Of a stretch of 64,000 nucleotides of DNA, positions 1-9,756 are shown piece by piece. Within the stretch, counting starts at the first letter, position 1, and each line of letters starts with the position of its first letter. The position numbers were made by a program, and so were the translations under genes. The notes under the pieces are model-generated. The model was given only the letters and a program-made list of their open reading frames with translations, was not told the DNA's origin and did not search any database. This stretch comes from Tritrichomonas musculus (taxonomy: Eukaryota; Parabasalia; Tritrichomonadida; Tritrichomonadidae), in the NCBI GenBank assembly GCA_039105265.1, contig JAPFFF010000014.1, forward strand, positions 1,798,001 through 1,862,000. Reading direction: 5' to 3'.

Positions 1-2332
1 TGAATCTGAAATGTTTTTTTTTTCCAGCTCAACAATCCCTAATTCAGAAGCTGCACGAAGAGTTTCTCTAAGGATTTCATCCGATTTCTTAATTGATCGA
101 ATTAAAGATCCTTCAAAGTAATTTGGATTTTCGTAAATAAGTTTTGAAAACTCAACACCACATATCAAATTATAAGTAAAAGTCATATAAGATGTATTAA
201 ATCTTTGCAAGTAATTTTCAATAGAAATATTCATTCCACAATCAATCATGATACTTGACACATGACGAATAATAGTTTTAGTTTTTTCTCATAATTCTTT
301 CATTTCATCAGGAATTATATTTTCTTCTTTAATTCCTCCATCACAAACGAAAATTGAATTTATAAAGATTTGCGGACTCATGCTTTAAGAAAGAGATACT
401 TCATAAATCATTTCAGTTATAATTATATCATCGCAAGCATTTATTAAATTTGCAATTCGTCTTTTTTTCAAATTTCAATTTTCTTAAAACGTTTTTCATT
501 TGCTAAAGTTCTTGATGATCCATTGAAGATTTGATTTGGCTTGTTTTTACATTGATTTCATGCAACTGATTTTCCAAATTTCTTCTTGTAAATTAACATT
601 TGCGATTCGGAAATGTTTTTGTATTGAATTCTTTTCTTTTCAAGAGAATCGATTGTGTCATTCATTTCTTTATACCTTTTCTTTACGGTATTCGTTGGGA
701 AGAAATCATTTTGTCAGGTGAAAAAGTTTTGATTCCATCGGGCGATTTTGATTATCTTTCAATAATTTTGAAATTATTTTTAATTTTTTGTTGATCAACT
801 GATTTGAAATTTGCATCAGTAGAAACAGTCATTCCAGCTGATTTAATATCATCTAGATTTTTTTAAGGATGAAAGCTATTATATTTTTCTGGAATATAAA
901 CTGGTAGTCATTTTTGCATACAACTCAATTTTTCTGAATAGTATTGAAAAATGAAGATAATCAACTCAATTTTGAAATAAATAATTATTAGTTTTCAATG
1001 ATAAATTGAAAATTGAGTTGTATGCAAAAATGACTACTAGTTTAATTCAATGAAACAGGCTTGATTTCTTTTGTGTATTCATCTTGAATGCCTTTAAATT
1101 CAACGAGAATTTCGGTTATTAAAGTGTCGAATAACAAGTACGCAACCACATACATTCTCAACGTCAACAAATCTGCCAGGAATCAAAAATTTGCCAATGC
1201 TTTCAGGTTTTGAAATGATTTGAAATAAGCCTTTCTGTTTCGTTCTTCATTTTCACAGTTTGTTGATTTCTTCTTCAATTGAATTGATTTTTCCATTTGA
1301 AACTGATGAAAAAGATTGATTTTTTAATTGCTCGGGATTCATCTGATTTGTAGCAAAGGCAGAATCATGTGAAATGTTACACGAAACTCACTATTTAATG
1401 CTTCTGCTTTTGATTCCAGAAGATGAACAACTTTTTCTTTTTCACATTCAACTGGTGGTGAAATTACAACGAATCCTTTTTTGTCATCATTTCTTCTTCC
1501 AGCTCTGACACTCGTCTGAATGAATTCGCCAGCATTCAGCATTCTTCTTTCTGTCCAATCAAACTTAAATAATGAATGAAATAAAAAACAGTTTTTGCCG
1601 TCATATTCACTCTGTTTGCAAATGCTTCTGTCGCAATTAGTATTATTAATCAAGCCTTGCTGAAAGAGAATTTCAAGTAAACTCTTTCACAAAGCGGAAC
1701 AGGTCCTCCGCGATGAGCTGTAATTCCTCTTAAAAGAAACCGGTTTCTTATCAGAATCTGATTAATTTACCCAACGTTTCATCAGTGAATTCATTAGATT
1801 GATCTGAAATAAACTTTTTAGCATTGAGAATGAAACTTCTGCTTATTTCTTCGCATTCTTTACGACTGAATGAAAAGACAATCACTGGAATGAGGCCAGA
1901 TTTACAATGTTATTTGAAGTGTTCTTAATCATTTGTTCTTTGTCAGTCATGCTTTTTGAATTCGTTTTATCATTAAACAAGAATTCCCGAAAAAATTGAT
2001 TTTTTTGACTTCTTTTTCAATGAGCATTCAAATGCTTTATTGAATGAATTGACCTACTGGTGAATTACCTTCTTTAACCATTACCAAGCCACTCTCAGAT
2101 GTTGCAAAATATTAATTAAGCTTCACTGGACGCTCTTCCGTGTAACCGACTCGTTTACGTGAATGCACGAAATAGAATCTCTTTGAAATTCATCTAGCTC
2201 AAAATCATATGAAAGAAGTAATTTGAATGGAGAAATTGAACGGGACTCAGGCTGGATGTTCAATCTGGAAGTGAAATACTTTGTCTCTACTTGTGCCAAT
2301 TGAAATTGGCTTTGTTTGATTGATTTGTCCAT
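1..2332 (-). pseudogene. Decayed Mtr4/Ski2-type DExH RNA helicase
   Basis: Mtr4/Ski2 helicases unwind RNA for the nuclear exosome. Collinear pieces of that family are read on the minus strand in several frames. Near 2330-2125 is the segment before the Q motif (YDFELDEFQRDSISC). Near 1725-1660 is LLRGITAHRGGPVPLCERV, the family's short helical block before motif V. Near 1540-1480 is AGEFIQTSVRAGRRNDD, the motif VI region, normally Q.SGRAGRRG.D. Near 1400-1350 is ALNSEFRVTFHMILPLL. At 180-2 is the C-terminal stretch FEGSLIRSIKKSDEILR. Most of helicase domain 1, with the P-loop and DExH box, is missing between about 2123 and 1730. Stops and frameshifts separate the pieces, and a 148-bp element sits inside. 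The copy cannot make an active helicase. The fossil may extend left of the window. Family identity is confident from the diagnostic motifs; Mtr4 versus Ski2 is not resolved. Confidence 0.85.
897..1044. mobile_element. 148-bp inverted-repeat MITE inside the helicase fossil
   Basis: The two ends are inverted copies of about 34 bp with one mismatch. The left end begins TAAACTGGTAGTCATTTTTG and the right end is its complement, beginning TAAACTAGTAGTC. The interior is AT-rich and has no reading frame. It interrupts the helicase homology: the flanking minus-strand frames continue on either side. No clear target-site duplication could be assigned, so the superfamily is unknown. Confidence 0.75.
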
Positions 2333-2686
2333 TCACATTTTCATCAAGATTCTGTTTCATGATAATTGAGTTAAAAAAAAAAAAAAATCATTACTGAAAT
2401 GTAAAGGTCAAAATTGACCTTGTATCGTACTACAGAAAAAAAATTAAAATAATTTGCCTCAAGAGAAAAATGTCACTCAAAAAGAGGTTTTATATTTCCA
2501 ATTGTTTAAAAATCATAAAAATTGATGTCAGAAACCCCCTCATCAATTTCAATGATCATTGAATATATTCAATAAAATATTCAATTTTTCAATAATTTTT
2601 TGAAATAGTTTTCTTTGATTTTCAGAAAAAAAAAAAAAAAAAAAAAAAATACAAAAATTTCTAATTTCTAACAAAAATAAAACAAT
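2333..2686. other. Intergenic, A-rich
   Basis: No gene is seen. The stretch holds an uninterrupted run of about 26 A residues near 2624-2649, just beyond the 3' end of the minus-strand gene that ends at 2687. Confidence 0.6.
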
Positions 2687-5600
2687 TTATTGAGTAGGAA
2701 CAAAAAGAGGTATAGGACAATCGAGAATTTGCATCAATGTTTGCTGCAAAAGTGTCACAAAATCGAAAACATTGTTGCAGATATCTTTATGAGGGGCTAA
2801 AGAAATGTCGTCTGGATGGTCCTCGACAAACTTGATTCTTCTTTGGTGACGCTCAAAGATCATCACCATCTGTTGGAAAGCCTCTCTAACAAACTGCGCT
2901 GGTATGAACATACAATACGCATATGGATATTTATTCATCAATTTTTCTAGAATTAGCGGCATTTCCGCTAGATCCGAGTAAGTGAATATGAAAATTGAAT
3001 ACTTTGAATAATTTTTTGTATTTTTATTATCGTTGCCATTATCTTTGCATTTATCTGTCTTATTGGAACTTTTAGAACCTTGTGCTGTATTTGGATTAGA
3101 ATTCTTATTCGAGTTTGAATTTGTATTTTGAGTTGTGTTTTTATTGTTTGGTGCTGTATTTGGATTAGAATTCTTATTTGCGTTTTGGTTTGCATTTTGA
3201 GATGAATTTATATTTACGCTTTTATTTGCGACTTGTGCTGTATTTTGAACTTGATTTTCTGTTGTTGCTTTGAAATCGCTGTTGATGATAATCTGCATAT
3301 TTGCTTCTATGCTGGATTCAGAAGAAAGCTCGATTATATCGCAAAAAGTGAATCTGTCTGTATAATAAAAGTTTGAATTATTTGAAGAAAAAAGTGAAAA
3401 AGGAAAGAATAAACTTCTATCGTTATCAAAAACATTCTGTAGTTGAGGGATGTCGCCACCAATTGCGCTTATGAATTCAGAAGTTATATCCTTACTTCTT
3501 CTGATTGCAACTTTCATCATGTGGTAAGGATTCTGCTTAATTCTGCAGATAGTTACACGTGGTGGCTTTGATAATATCTCCTGCTTATCAACTGGTTTCG
3601 ATATGAATCGGGTATAACTCCTCGTTCGAAGCAGAAGAATGTTTGGAAACATTAATTCTAAAGGTAATGCATTCAAATCTGCAGAAAGAATGAAAATTGA
3701 TGGAGATCCAGTTTTTACAGAACAAAAAGCACCTTTAAGACCTTTGCCGAAAATTCTATTTTCACCAAAGAAATGTTTATCAGGAACTTTTTGCCAAACT
3801 GGGAGATCATCGAGTGAATTTCCAAAAAGTGTAACTTTAGATTTGGTGAATATTTCTCTGGCCAATCTAGAATTAAACTGGTCATGCCGTTGCTTCTTAT
3901 CACACATGAGAAAAAGTGCAACTAATTCAATGAATTTTGGTGAAAATAAACTACTAGTCGAATTATATGTAATTTCACCTTTATTTGTCATCGTTGAAAT
4001 AGTAGTACCTTTAAATACATTTATATTCGAGTAATTAGAAAGATCGCATGGTGTAGATGAAAATGAAGAGTTTGAAAAATACGATGATATTGAACTTGTT
4101 GACGTTGTTCGTGAACCAGAAGCGGAATTATTAGAAGAATTAGTAGAAAATACGCTAGAATCCGATCTATTTGTAATATAAGTTGTTGTTGTTTTTTCTA
4201 TTGATTCTTTTTCTGTATGTGAATAAGATGTCAATAAAATTCTCTTTTTAAGACCGTCAGAAGGTCTGTAAGCATATATCGAGTCATTAATATGTTGTAG
4301 AAACACAATACTTTGAACAAGTGGCACCAGTTTTGAAACATAAGAATATGTAATATCAATAGGCATATTGAATTCATTTGATCGACGATAATCGTCATGA
4401 ATTTGCTCAATCAACTTGCATAATGCTCTGTTATTACTATTCATTTCGCTTTCCGGCATTTTGCCTGTCTCAAAAAGTCGTATGTTCGCATTGATACAGG
4501 CAAGACATTTCGGAATTTCTGTGAATGTGTAAGGGCCAGAATACTTGGTCAATTTTGAGAGATCATAACCTGCCTTTTGTAATGTTGAAGAGAAATCTGA
4601 AAAATTCATCCTTAAAAGAGATGATATTGATACATCTAAATTTGATTCTAATGGTTCTTTACTATCTTCTGTAACAACACGCAAATGATGCTGATAAATT
4701 GCGTGGATATTTCGAAGCCAGTCAAAAATAACAAGTCTATCATTAATAAAGTTTTTGTCATAGAAAAGAAGTGTAATGCACATATTAGATAATGTTGTTC
4801 GTAAAAGAGTCATTGTTTGCAAATTTAGGTCTTGGCAAACAATTTCATCACCGACAAAGAAAAACTTCTTCAAATTAGAAAAGGCATAATCAAAAGTGGC
4901 TTTTGAAGCTTCAATCTTTTTCTGAAGGAAAAGTAATTTCGATGAAAGAGCTTGATAATATATAATATAGATAGGATGCATGCATTTTGTAGCTATAATA
5001 TAAATTCGACGGAAAACTTGACGTAGTTCATCAACAACATTAGATTTGTTAATCGTAATTGTAGGGAATATGACAGTCTTGGTGTTTAATATAGGGAGAT
5101 TATTAATTCGAATACGCATGATAGGTTCTGTAATTGTTATTGGCTTCACTTTTGAATCATCATTTAAAAGGTCATCATTGTCAGGTTCAAATTCACCATC
5201 AGATTCGGTATTAATGCCTTTGATATCATCTTCTTCATTGTCATTTTCTGTAAGAGATGTCATTGATGATGAATTCATGTTTTTGCTATTTAATTTCTCA
5301 AATTCTGAATCAAAAAAGTGCATAAGTAAAAGATCTGCATAAAGAAGATAAGAATATAATAATTGTCTTTGACTTCCAACTTTATCAAGACAAATTGAAG
5401 CAGCTTTCAAAGAGGATAAACTTTCTGAAATGATATCTTCAGAGGATTTATAATCTTTGTTATTTTCATCGATATATGAAATGATCTTGTTTGATATGTT
5501 GCTGCTTATTGCATATAATGAATATGGAGGAGACATTGCATGAATATGATGTAATGCTTGATATAACGAAAGACCTCGTGACAAGAAACCGTAGCCAATA

Positions 5601-8305
5601 TCTTTCATTGCCATTTTTGGTTGTGCTGTTATATATGCTTCTGACCAAAGTAGAGAATATCTAAAAAGTTCCCTCCTTAAATATCCTCTTATGAGTAATC
5701 TAACAGTTGCCAAAGAATTATCAAAGCTTGCAGCAGCAAGAAAAGAAAGTTTGACACTTGGAGAATTTCTTCGAAGTTTAAAGTTAATTTCTTGAATGTT
5801 TCGAAGGAAATCTTTAAAAAGATTCCTTTTTAAATATGATTGATTTTCAACAAAGCTTATAAGAGTATTTGAAATAGCATTTCCGTTGGATGCATGAAGA
5901 CTAGATAATAATTTGTATCCAAGATTAAAATGTTTCGTTTTAATGAGAGATTCGCATAATGATGTTCCTGATAGAATGGTATTTAATTGATCTGCTACTG
6001 GCTTAAATGCGTTTGCTAAAGGCGGCTTGTTTCCGCGCGGTGACTTTCGTGGCTGGACTGCTGCGTTTGAAGTTCTATTAGGTATCTCAAGCGTTTTGCA
6101 TGAATTTAGAGAAAAATTATATGTGTCTTTAAGAAGATATGAGAGTATTGAAATTGGACTTTCATTATCTCCATATTCATCATAAATTGCAGATAGAACT
6201 TGTGCTAAATATAAAGCTTCATCTGTTTTTCCTTCATTGACGAGATTCTTCATCGATTGGGTAAAATAAAAGACTGCCCGAACCGTGTCAGAGTTTTTTT
6301 GGCAGATTAGGGCAATCTCATTTGAATGTTTAATGTCACTCTGTTTTGATAGATAAAAAGTATCGAATAAAAGAGATGAATAATAATAACGGTCTTGCTT
6401 TTCTAAAAGTTCAGCAAAATATAAAATTACATTTCGAACAAAGTCAAGACGGAGCATCTGTGGATATGTATAAAGAAGGATATATAACCCTTCAAAAAGA
6501 AAATCAACAGCCAATGATGAATTTGAATCAACTATATTGAGCGCGAGAGCTGTTGCTGCACGAAAGGTCAGATAAGGTGGGAAAACATCGTGCGAATATA
6601 TTTCAAAGAGTTGCTCTCCTCGAATTTGCTTCTCAGAATCTTTAGGATCTGGCGGTTGTGAGGAATTACGATCAAATGTTATTGGTGATCGTTCATGCAT
6701 TACAAATTCTATGTCAGATAATGCAATCAGCTGTACAGTTAATGGCGGCGTTTCTGTGTCTTTATTTGGGAGATCTCTTTTGATCTGGAGCTTTTCGATT
6801 TTAACTTTTTGCGAAGGATTTTCGTCATTATTAAAATTATGAGTATTCACAATTTTTTTAAAACCTTCAATAACTTCATCAAACGTTTTATTATCAGATA
6901 TCGTATGAGCTTTGTATTCATTATCTATGATGCTAGGGTAAATAAAGTTTCGTGGCTTGTATATAACTTTTGGATCAGAATATATAAGATGGGCTACAGA
7001 ATAATTTAAAGGAAATAAAGTTGGCGCAAAAATTGAATTAAACATTGCTTGTAAATCATTCATTGATCCAGAATATGAAAAAATTTGTACAATATTTTCA
7101 GATGTTAATGTAACATCTTCATCATCTGAATCCAAACGAATAGTCAAAGGCATTGATTGAAATTTTTCTTCGCTTTTTCTATACATTTGCTTTTTCCTTT
7201 TTGAAATTGAAGTCGGAAGAACAAATGGCGATGATTTTTCGGATTCTATACACGAAGTATAAAGTGAATTGATCCAATCTTTGAATAAAATTGGATTGTC
7301 ATTAATATATTGTTTATAAGTTACCATTGAGGGAGGAGCTAAAACTGTAATAATTAAAGCGTTCGAAAAAGAAGGCTGACAATTTTCAAGAGGATTTGTC
7401 ACAATTTCGTTAAATGAACTAATAGTTTGAATATTAATTAAAGGTTGCGGTTTATTTTGAACGCTTTTAATTGACTCTATAAAGGTATCGCTAAAATCTG
7501 CATCATCATCTTCGTCGTCATCTGGAATTAGTGAGAGTAATTCGTTTGCTGTTGGGTCAATGGTAGAATTAAATTTGTCAATGAGAGAAGGAAGAAGCGG
7601 ATGATGAGGGAATAATGAAATAAGATCTTTGCAAAGATCATGCGAGATTTTTTGTAAAGTAAAATCTGGAAACAAAGATGAAACGGGTGCAACTGATGGA
7701 GTCTTAATGAATTCTGTAATAGAATGAATTCTATGATAAGATGTTACTTGATGATCATCACCATTAGACATGCAATAATGAATTAAAGCGGTAATTCTGT
7801 TATCAATGACATTTAAAATTGAATCATCTAGAAAACTCGAAAAATCAATATCCTGTCCTTTGAAAAATTTAACAATTGAAACCTGTGCTAAAACGTTTAT
7901 ATGAGCATCGATTAAATCAAGGTTAAATTGAGAGTTGGGATCAGGATCTTTAGCAAAGCGATCAAGTTCCTCAGAGTATTGCTCATTCATCACATGATCT
8001 GGTATAAAATAAAGAGGTCCTTCGAATACTGGTGGAATTTGAAAATCGGGAAGACTTGATAAAAAAGAAGAAATAAGAGGAGATGCCTCTTCAAAAGACG
8101 TGATTTTTGAGTTATTTTTATGTGCTATATTTGGATTACTAGTTAACTCGGGATGTATTGCGGGAAGAGGCCTCACTGAAAACATTAAACCTTGATCATT
8201 TAATGTATCTGATTCAAAAAAATCTATTTCGTCTTCCTCTTCGCTATTTTCTTGCATTAAAGAAAGAGGTGTTGCTTTCAGTCCGAGAACAGTTTTCCTC
8301 TCCAT
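2687..8305 (-). CDS. Large helical protein of unknown function, 1872 aa
   Basis: One uninterrupted frame. I chose the ATG at 8305 (MERKTVLGLKATPLSL); the open frame runs 18 codons further upstream but only to a TTG. The N-terminal third is acidic and Ser/Asp-rich. The middle, roughly residues 550-1250, is built of long helical pairs resembling TPR or other solenoid repeats (for example DEALYLAQVLSAIYDEYGD). Near residue 1580 is a hydrophobic strand-turn block (IFILSADLNALPLELMFP) that recalls the edge of CHAT/separase-like folds, but I see no catalytic His/Cys pair. Near residues 1690-1760 is an Asn/Thr/Lys-rich low-complexity insert encoded by imperfect DNA repeats. It is followed by a folded C-terminal block (IFIFTYSDLAEMPLILEKL). 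No membrane segment or signal peptide is seen. A scaffold or axonemal role would be a guess. The gene is real by length and codon pattern; its function is unknown. Confidence 0.85.
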   Translation of the reverse strand: MERKTVLGLKATPLSLMQENSEEEDEIDFFESDTLNDQGLMFSVRPLPAIHPELTSNPNIAHKNNSKITSFEEASPLISSFLSSLPDFQIPPVFEGPLYFIPDHVMNEQYSEELDRFAKDPDPNSQFNLDLIDAHINVLAQVSIVKFFKGQDIDFSSFLDDSILNVIDNRITALIHYCMSNGDDHQVTSYHRIHSITEFIKTPSVAPVSSLFPDFTLQKISHDLCKDLISLFPHHPLLPSLIDKFNSTIDPTANELLSLIPDDDEDDDADFSDTFIESIKSVQNKPQPLINIQTISSFNEIVTNPLENCQPSFSNALIITVLAPPSMVTYKQYINDNPILFKDWINSLYTSCIESEKSSPFVLPTSISKRKKQMYRKSEEKFQSMPLTIRLDSDDEDVTLTSENIVQIFSYSGSMNDLQAMFNSIFAPTLFPLNYSVAHLIYSDPKVIYKPRNFIYPSIIDNEYKAHTISDNKTFDEVIEGFKKIVNTHNFNNDENPSQKVKIEKLQIKRDLPNKDTETPPLTVQLIALSDIEFVMHERSPITFDRNSSQPPDPKDSEKQIRGEQLFEIYSHDVFPPYLTFRAATALALNIVDSNSSLAVDFLFEGLYILLYTYPQMLRLDFVRNVILYFAELLEKQDRYYYSSLLFDTFYLSKQSDIKHSNEIALICQKNSDTVRAVFYFTQSMKNLVNEGKTDEALYLAQVLSAIYDEYGDNESPISILSYLLKDTYNFSLNSCKTLEIPNRTSNAAVQPRKSPRGNKPPLANAFKPVADQLNTILSGTSLCESLIKTKHFNLGYKLLSSLHASNGNAISNTLISFVENQSYLKRNLFKDFLRNIQEINFKLRRNSPSVKLSFLAAASFDNSLATVRLLIRGYLRRELFRYSLLWSEAYITAQPKMAMKDIGYGFLSRGLSLYQALHHIHAMSPPYSLYAISSNISNKIISYIDENNKDYKSSEDIISESLSSLKAASICLDKVGSQRQLLYSYLLYADLLLMHFFDSEFEKLNSKNMNSSSMTSLTENDNEEDDIKGINTESDGEFEPDNDDLLNDDSKVKPITITEPIMRIRINNLPILNTKTVIFPTITINKSNVVDELRQVFRRIYIIATKCMHPIYIIYYQALSSKLLFLQKKIEASKATFDYAFSNLKKFFFVGDEIVCQDLNLQTMTLLRTTLSNMCITLLFYDKNFINDRLVIFDWLRNIHAIYQHHLRVVTEDSKEPLESNLDVSISSLLRMNFSDFSSTLQKAGYDLSKLTKYSGPYTFTEIPKCLACINANIRLFETGKMPESEMNSNNRALCKLIEQIHDDYRRSNEFNMPIDITYSYVSKLVPLVQSIVFLQHINDSIYAYRPSDGLKKRILLTSYSHTEKESIEKTTTTYITNRSDSSVFSTNSSNNSASGSRTTSTSSISSYFSNSSFSSTPCDLSNYSNINVFKGTTISTMTNKGEITYNSTSSLFSPKFIELVALFLMCDKKQRHDQFNSRLAREIFTKSKVTLFGNSLDDLPVWQKVPDKHFFGENRIFGKGLKGAFCSVKTGSPSIFILSADLNALPLELMFPNILLLRTRSYTRFISKPVDKQEILSKPPRVTICRIKQNPYHMMKVAIRRSKDITSEFISAIGGDIPQLQNVFDNDRSLFFPFSLFSSNNSNFYYTDRFTFCDIIELSSESSIEANMQIIINSDFKATTENQVQNTAQVANKSVNINSSQNANQNANKNSNPNTAPNNKNTTQNTNSNSNKNSNPNTAQGSKSSNKTDKCKDNGNDNKNTKNYSKYSIFIFTYSDLAEMPLILEKLMNKYPYAYCMFIPAQFVREAFQQMVMIFERHQRRIKFVEDHPDDISLAPHKDICNNVFDFVTLLQQTLMQILDCPIPLFVPTQ
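3060..3245. repeat. Imperfect tandem repeat coding an Asn-rich tract
   Basis: Within the large gene, the phrase TGCTGTATTTGGATTAGAAT recurs at about 3082 and 3151, with shorter related copies of GTTTGNATTTTG around them. On the coding strand it encodes blocks such as NKNSNPNTA, seen twice. The tract is likely to vary in length between strains. Confidence 0.65.
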
Positions 8306-9490
8306 CCTGTTCTCGAGATTTCCAGAAAAGGTTGCAATTTTTAAATCAAAAAATTTCAACGATACGTATTCAAAAACAAATTCTGAATATAAAAAAAATT
8401 TATTACTTATATAAACTTTTCCAAGATATTCAAAAAGTCAAATATTTTTCAAAAATCTCTAACAAAAATTCAATATATATAGAAAATTGGTTTTCTTTTC
8501 TAAAAATTTATTTGATGAAAATATTAAATAGTTTACAAAAAAAGTTGAATGGATATATTCTAACAAAAACTAATCTATTAATATTTTAATTTATTCATTA
8601 AATCCAAAAGATTATTGTTGTTAGTCACTACCTTAAAGTTTACATGGAGTATCTTATGTCTAATTCTTGATATTTTGAAATTTAAAGATTTTCGGTTAAT
8701 AGGGATCTCAAACATTATTCCATTCTTTATTCGTAATTTATTATAAAATCGTCATGCTACTTTGAAGCAAGATATTTATTGTAATAATATTAAATAAATT
8801 AAAGAATTCATTTATTCAAAAGTTACTTGTATCAAAATGGTATATTTTTAATATCTACTAGGGCACTCATTTTGATTTATATTGTTAATTCAGTTGAATC
8901 TTCTAAATTTCTTCTTTGTTTTCTTAAGAATTGATATTACACAATTGGTAAATTACTTGCTTGAATCGAAGCTCCATTGATATTTTGGGAAATTTTTTTA
9001 GGCTTCATTGATCATTCTTAGTCTGATCTATTGAACTTGCATTAACTGGAAAACACAGATCAATGTTTGATCACATATTCTATAACCAAGAAATTGGAAC
9101 TATTATTAGAATTTATTTGAAAATAATAATGTGTTCTAATGTAAATTATAAAGATGAAAACAGTTCTTTTCGTAAAACTAAAAAGTTATCATCAATTTTC
9201 AAATCAGGGGATACGATTTTTTTTTTCATTGTTCAATGATACTTACGAAAGTTTTGAAGCTCTTTTTGAATAAGTTTGTTTAGAAAATAAAAGGTAAAAA
9301 AAATAAAATGCATGATATAAGAAATACAAAAAATGTTTTAGTATACAGACTAATAAACTTTCAGATCTGTTAACAATTTTTCTTTTAAAATAATTTACAA
9401 TTTCATATTTTTTTTAGTGATAAATAAAAATTATAGAAATTATGTAATATTTTTTTTTCTTTTGCTAAAAAATAAAATAATTTTAAATAT
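8306..9490. other. Intergenic, no gene recognised
   Basis: AT-rich DNA with stops in all frames. An open frame that overlaps the upstream end of the large gene on the other strand looks like chance. No RNA gene or clear repeat is seen. Confidence 0.5.
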
Positions 9491-9680
9491 TTAATTTTCA
9501 TCTTCCTCTTCTTCTCTATATGTATCATCATTGTTTGGGTTCGTTTTGCCTAAATCACCTTCTTGATAATATTTAACTTCATCAACAAAAAAAGCTGGAG
9601 CTGTTTTTAAAAACTCATTAAATTGGACAGCATCAGCCTGTTCGCCGAAAAGACTTTTGATATAAAAGGCAGCTCCAGCT
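9491..9680 (-). pseudogene. C-terminal coding fragment, unknown protein
   Basis: About 60 codons are open on the minus strand and end at a stop at 9491-9493. The C-terminal residues include VDEVKYYQEGDLGKTNPNND followed by an acidic tail, REEEEDEN. The phrase looks like genuine protein but I do not recognise the family. Most of it lies in the left arm of an inverted duplication, so the same phrase is also read on the plus strand at about 9690-9755. There is no ATG or upstream body; this is a remnant. Confidence 0.45.
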
Positions 9681-9755
9681 TTCTTTTTTGCTGATGAAGT
9701 TAAATATTATCAAGAAGGTGATTTAGGCAAAACGAACCCAAACAATGATGATACA
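9521..9755. repeat. Inverted duplication, ~84-bp arms
   Basis: Left arm 9521-9603 and right arm 9670-9755 are near-perfect reverse complements: one substitution and a small gap in about 84 bp. A 66-bp spacer separates them. The arms contain coding-like sequence for the same peptide phrase on opposite strands. High identity means a recent event, either a foldback duplication during repair or an assembly artefact. Confidence 0.85.
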
Positions 9756-9756
9756 T

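Noticed and set aside
3639..4034. 131-codon plus-strand frame
   Set aside because: It is antisense to the large gene and has no independent coding features.
8158..8589. 143-codon plus-strand frame
   Set aside because: It starts antisense to the large gene and runs into AT-rich non-coding DNA; composition is Lys/Ile-rich noise.
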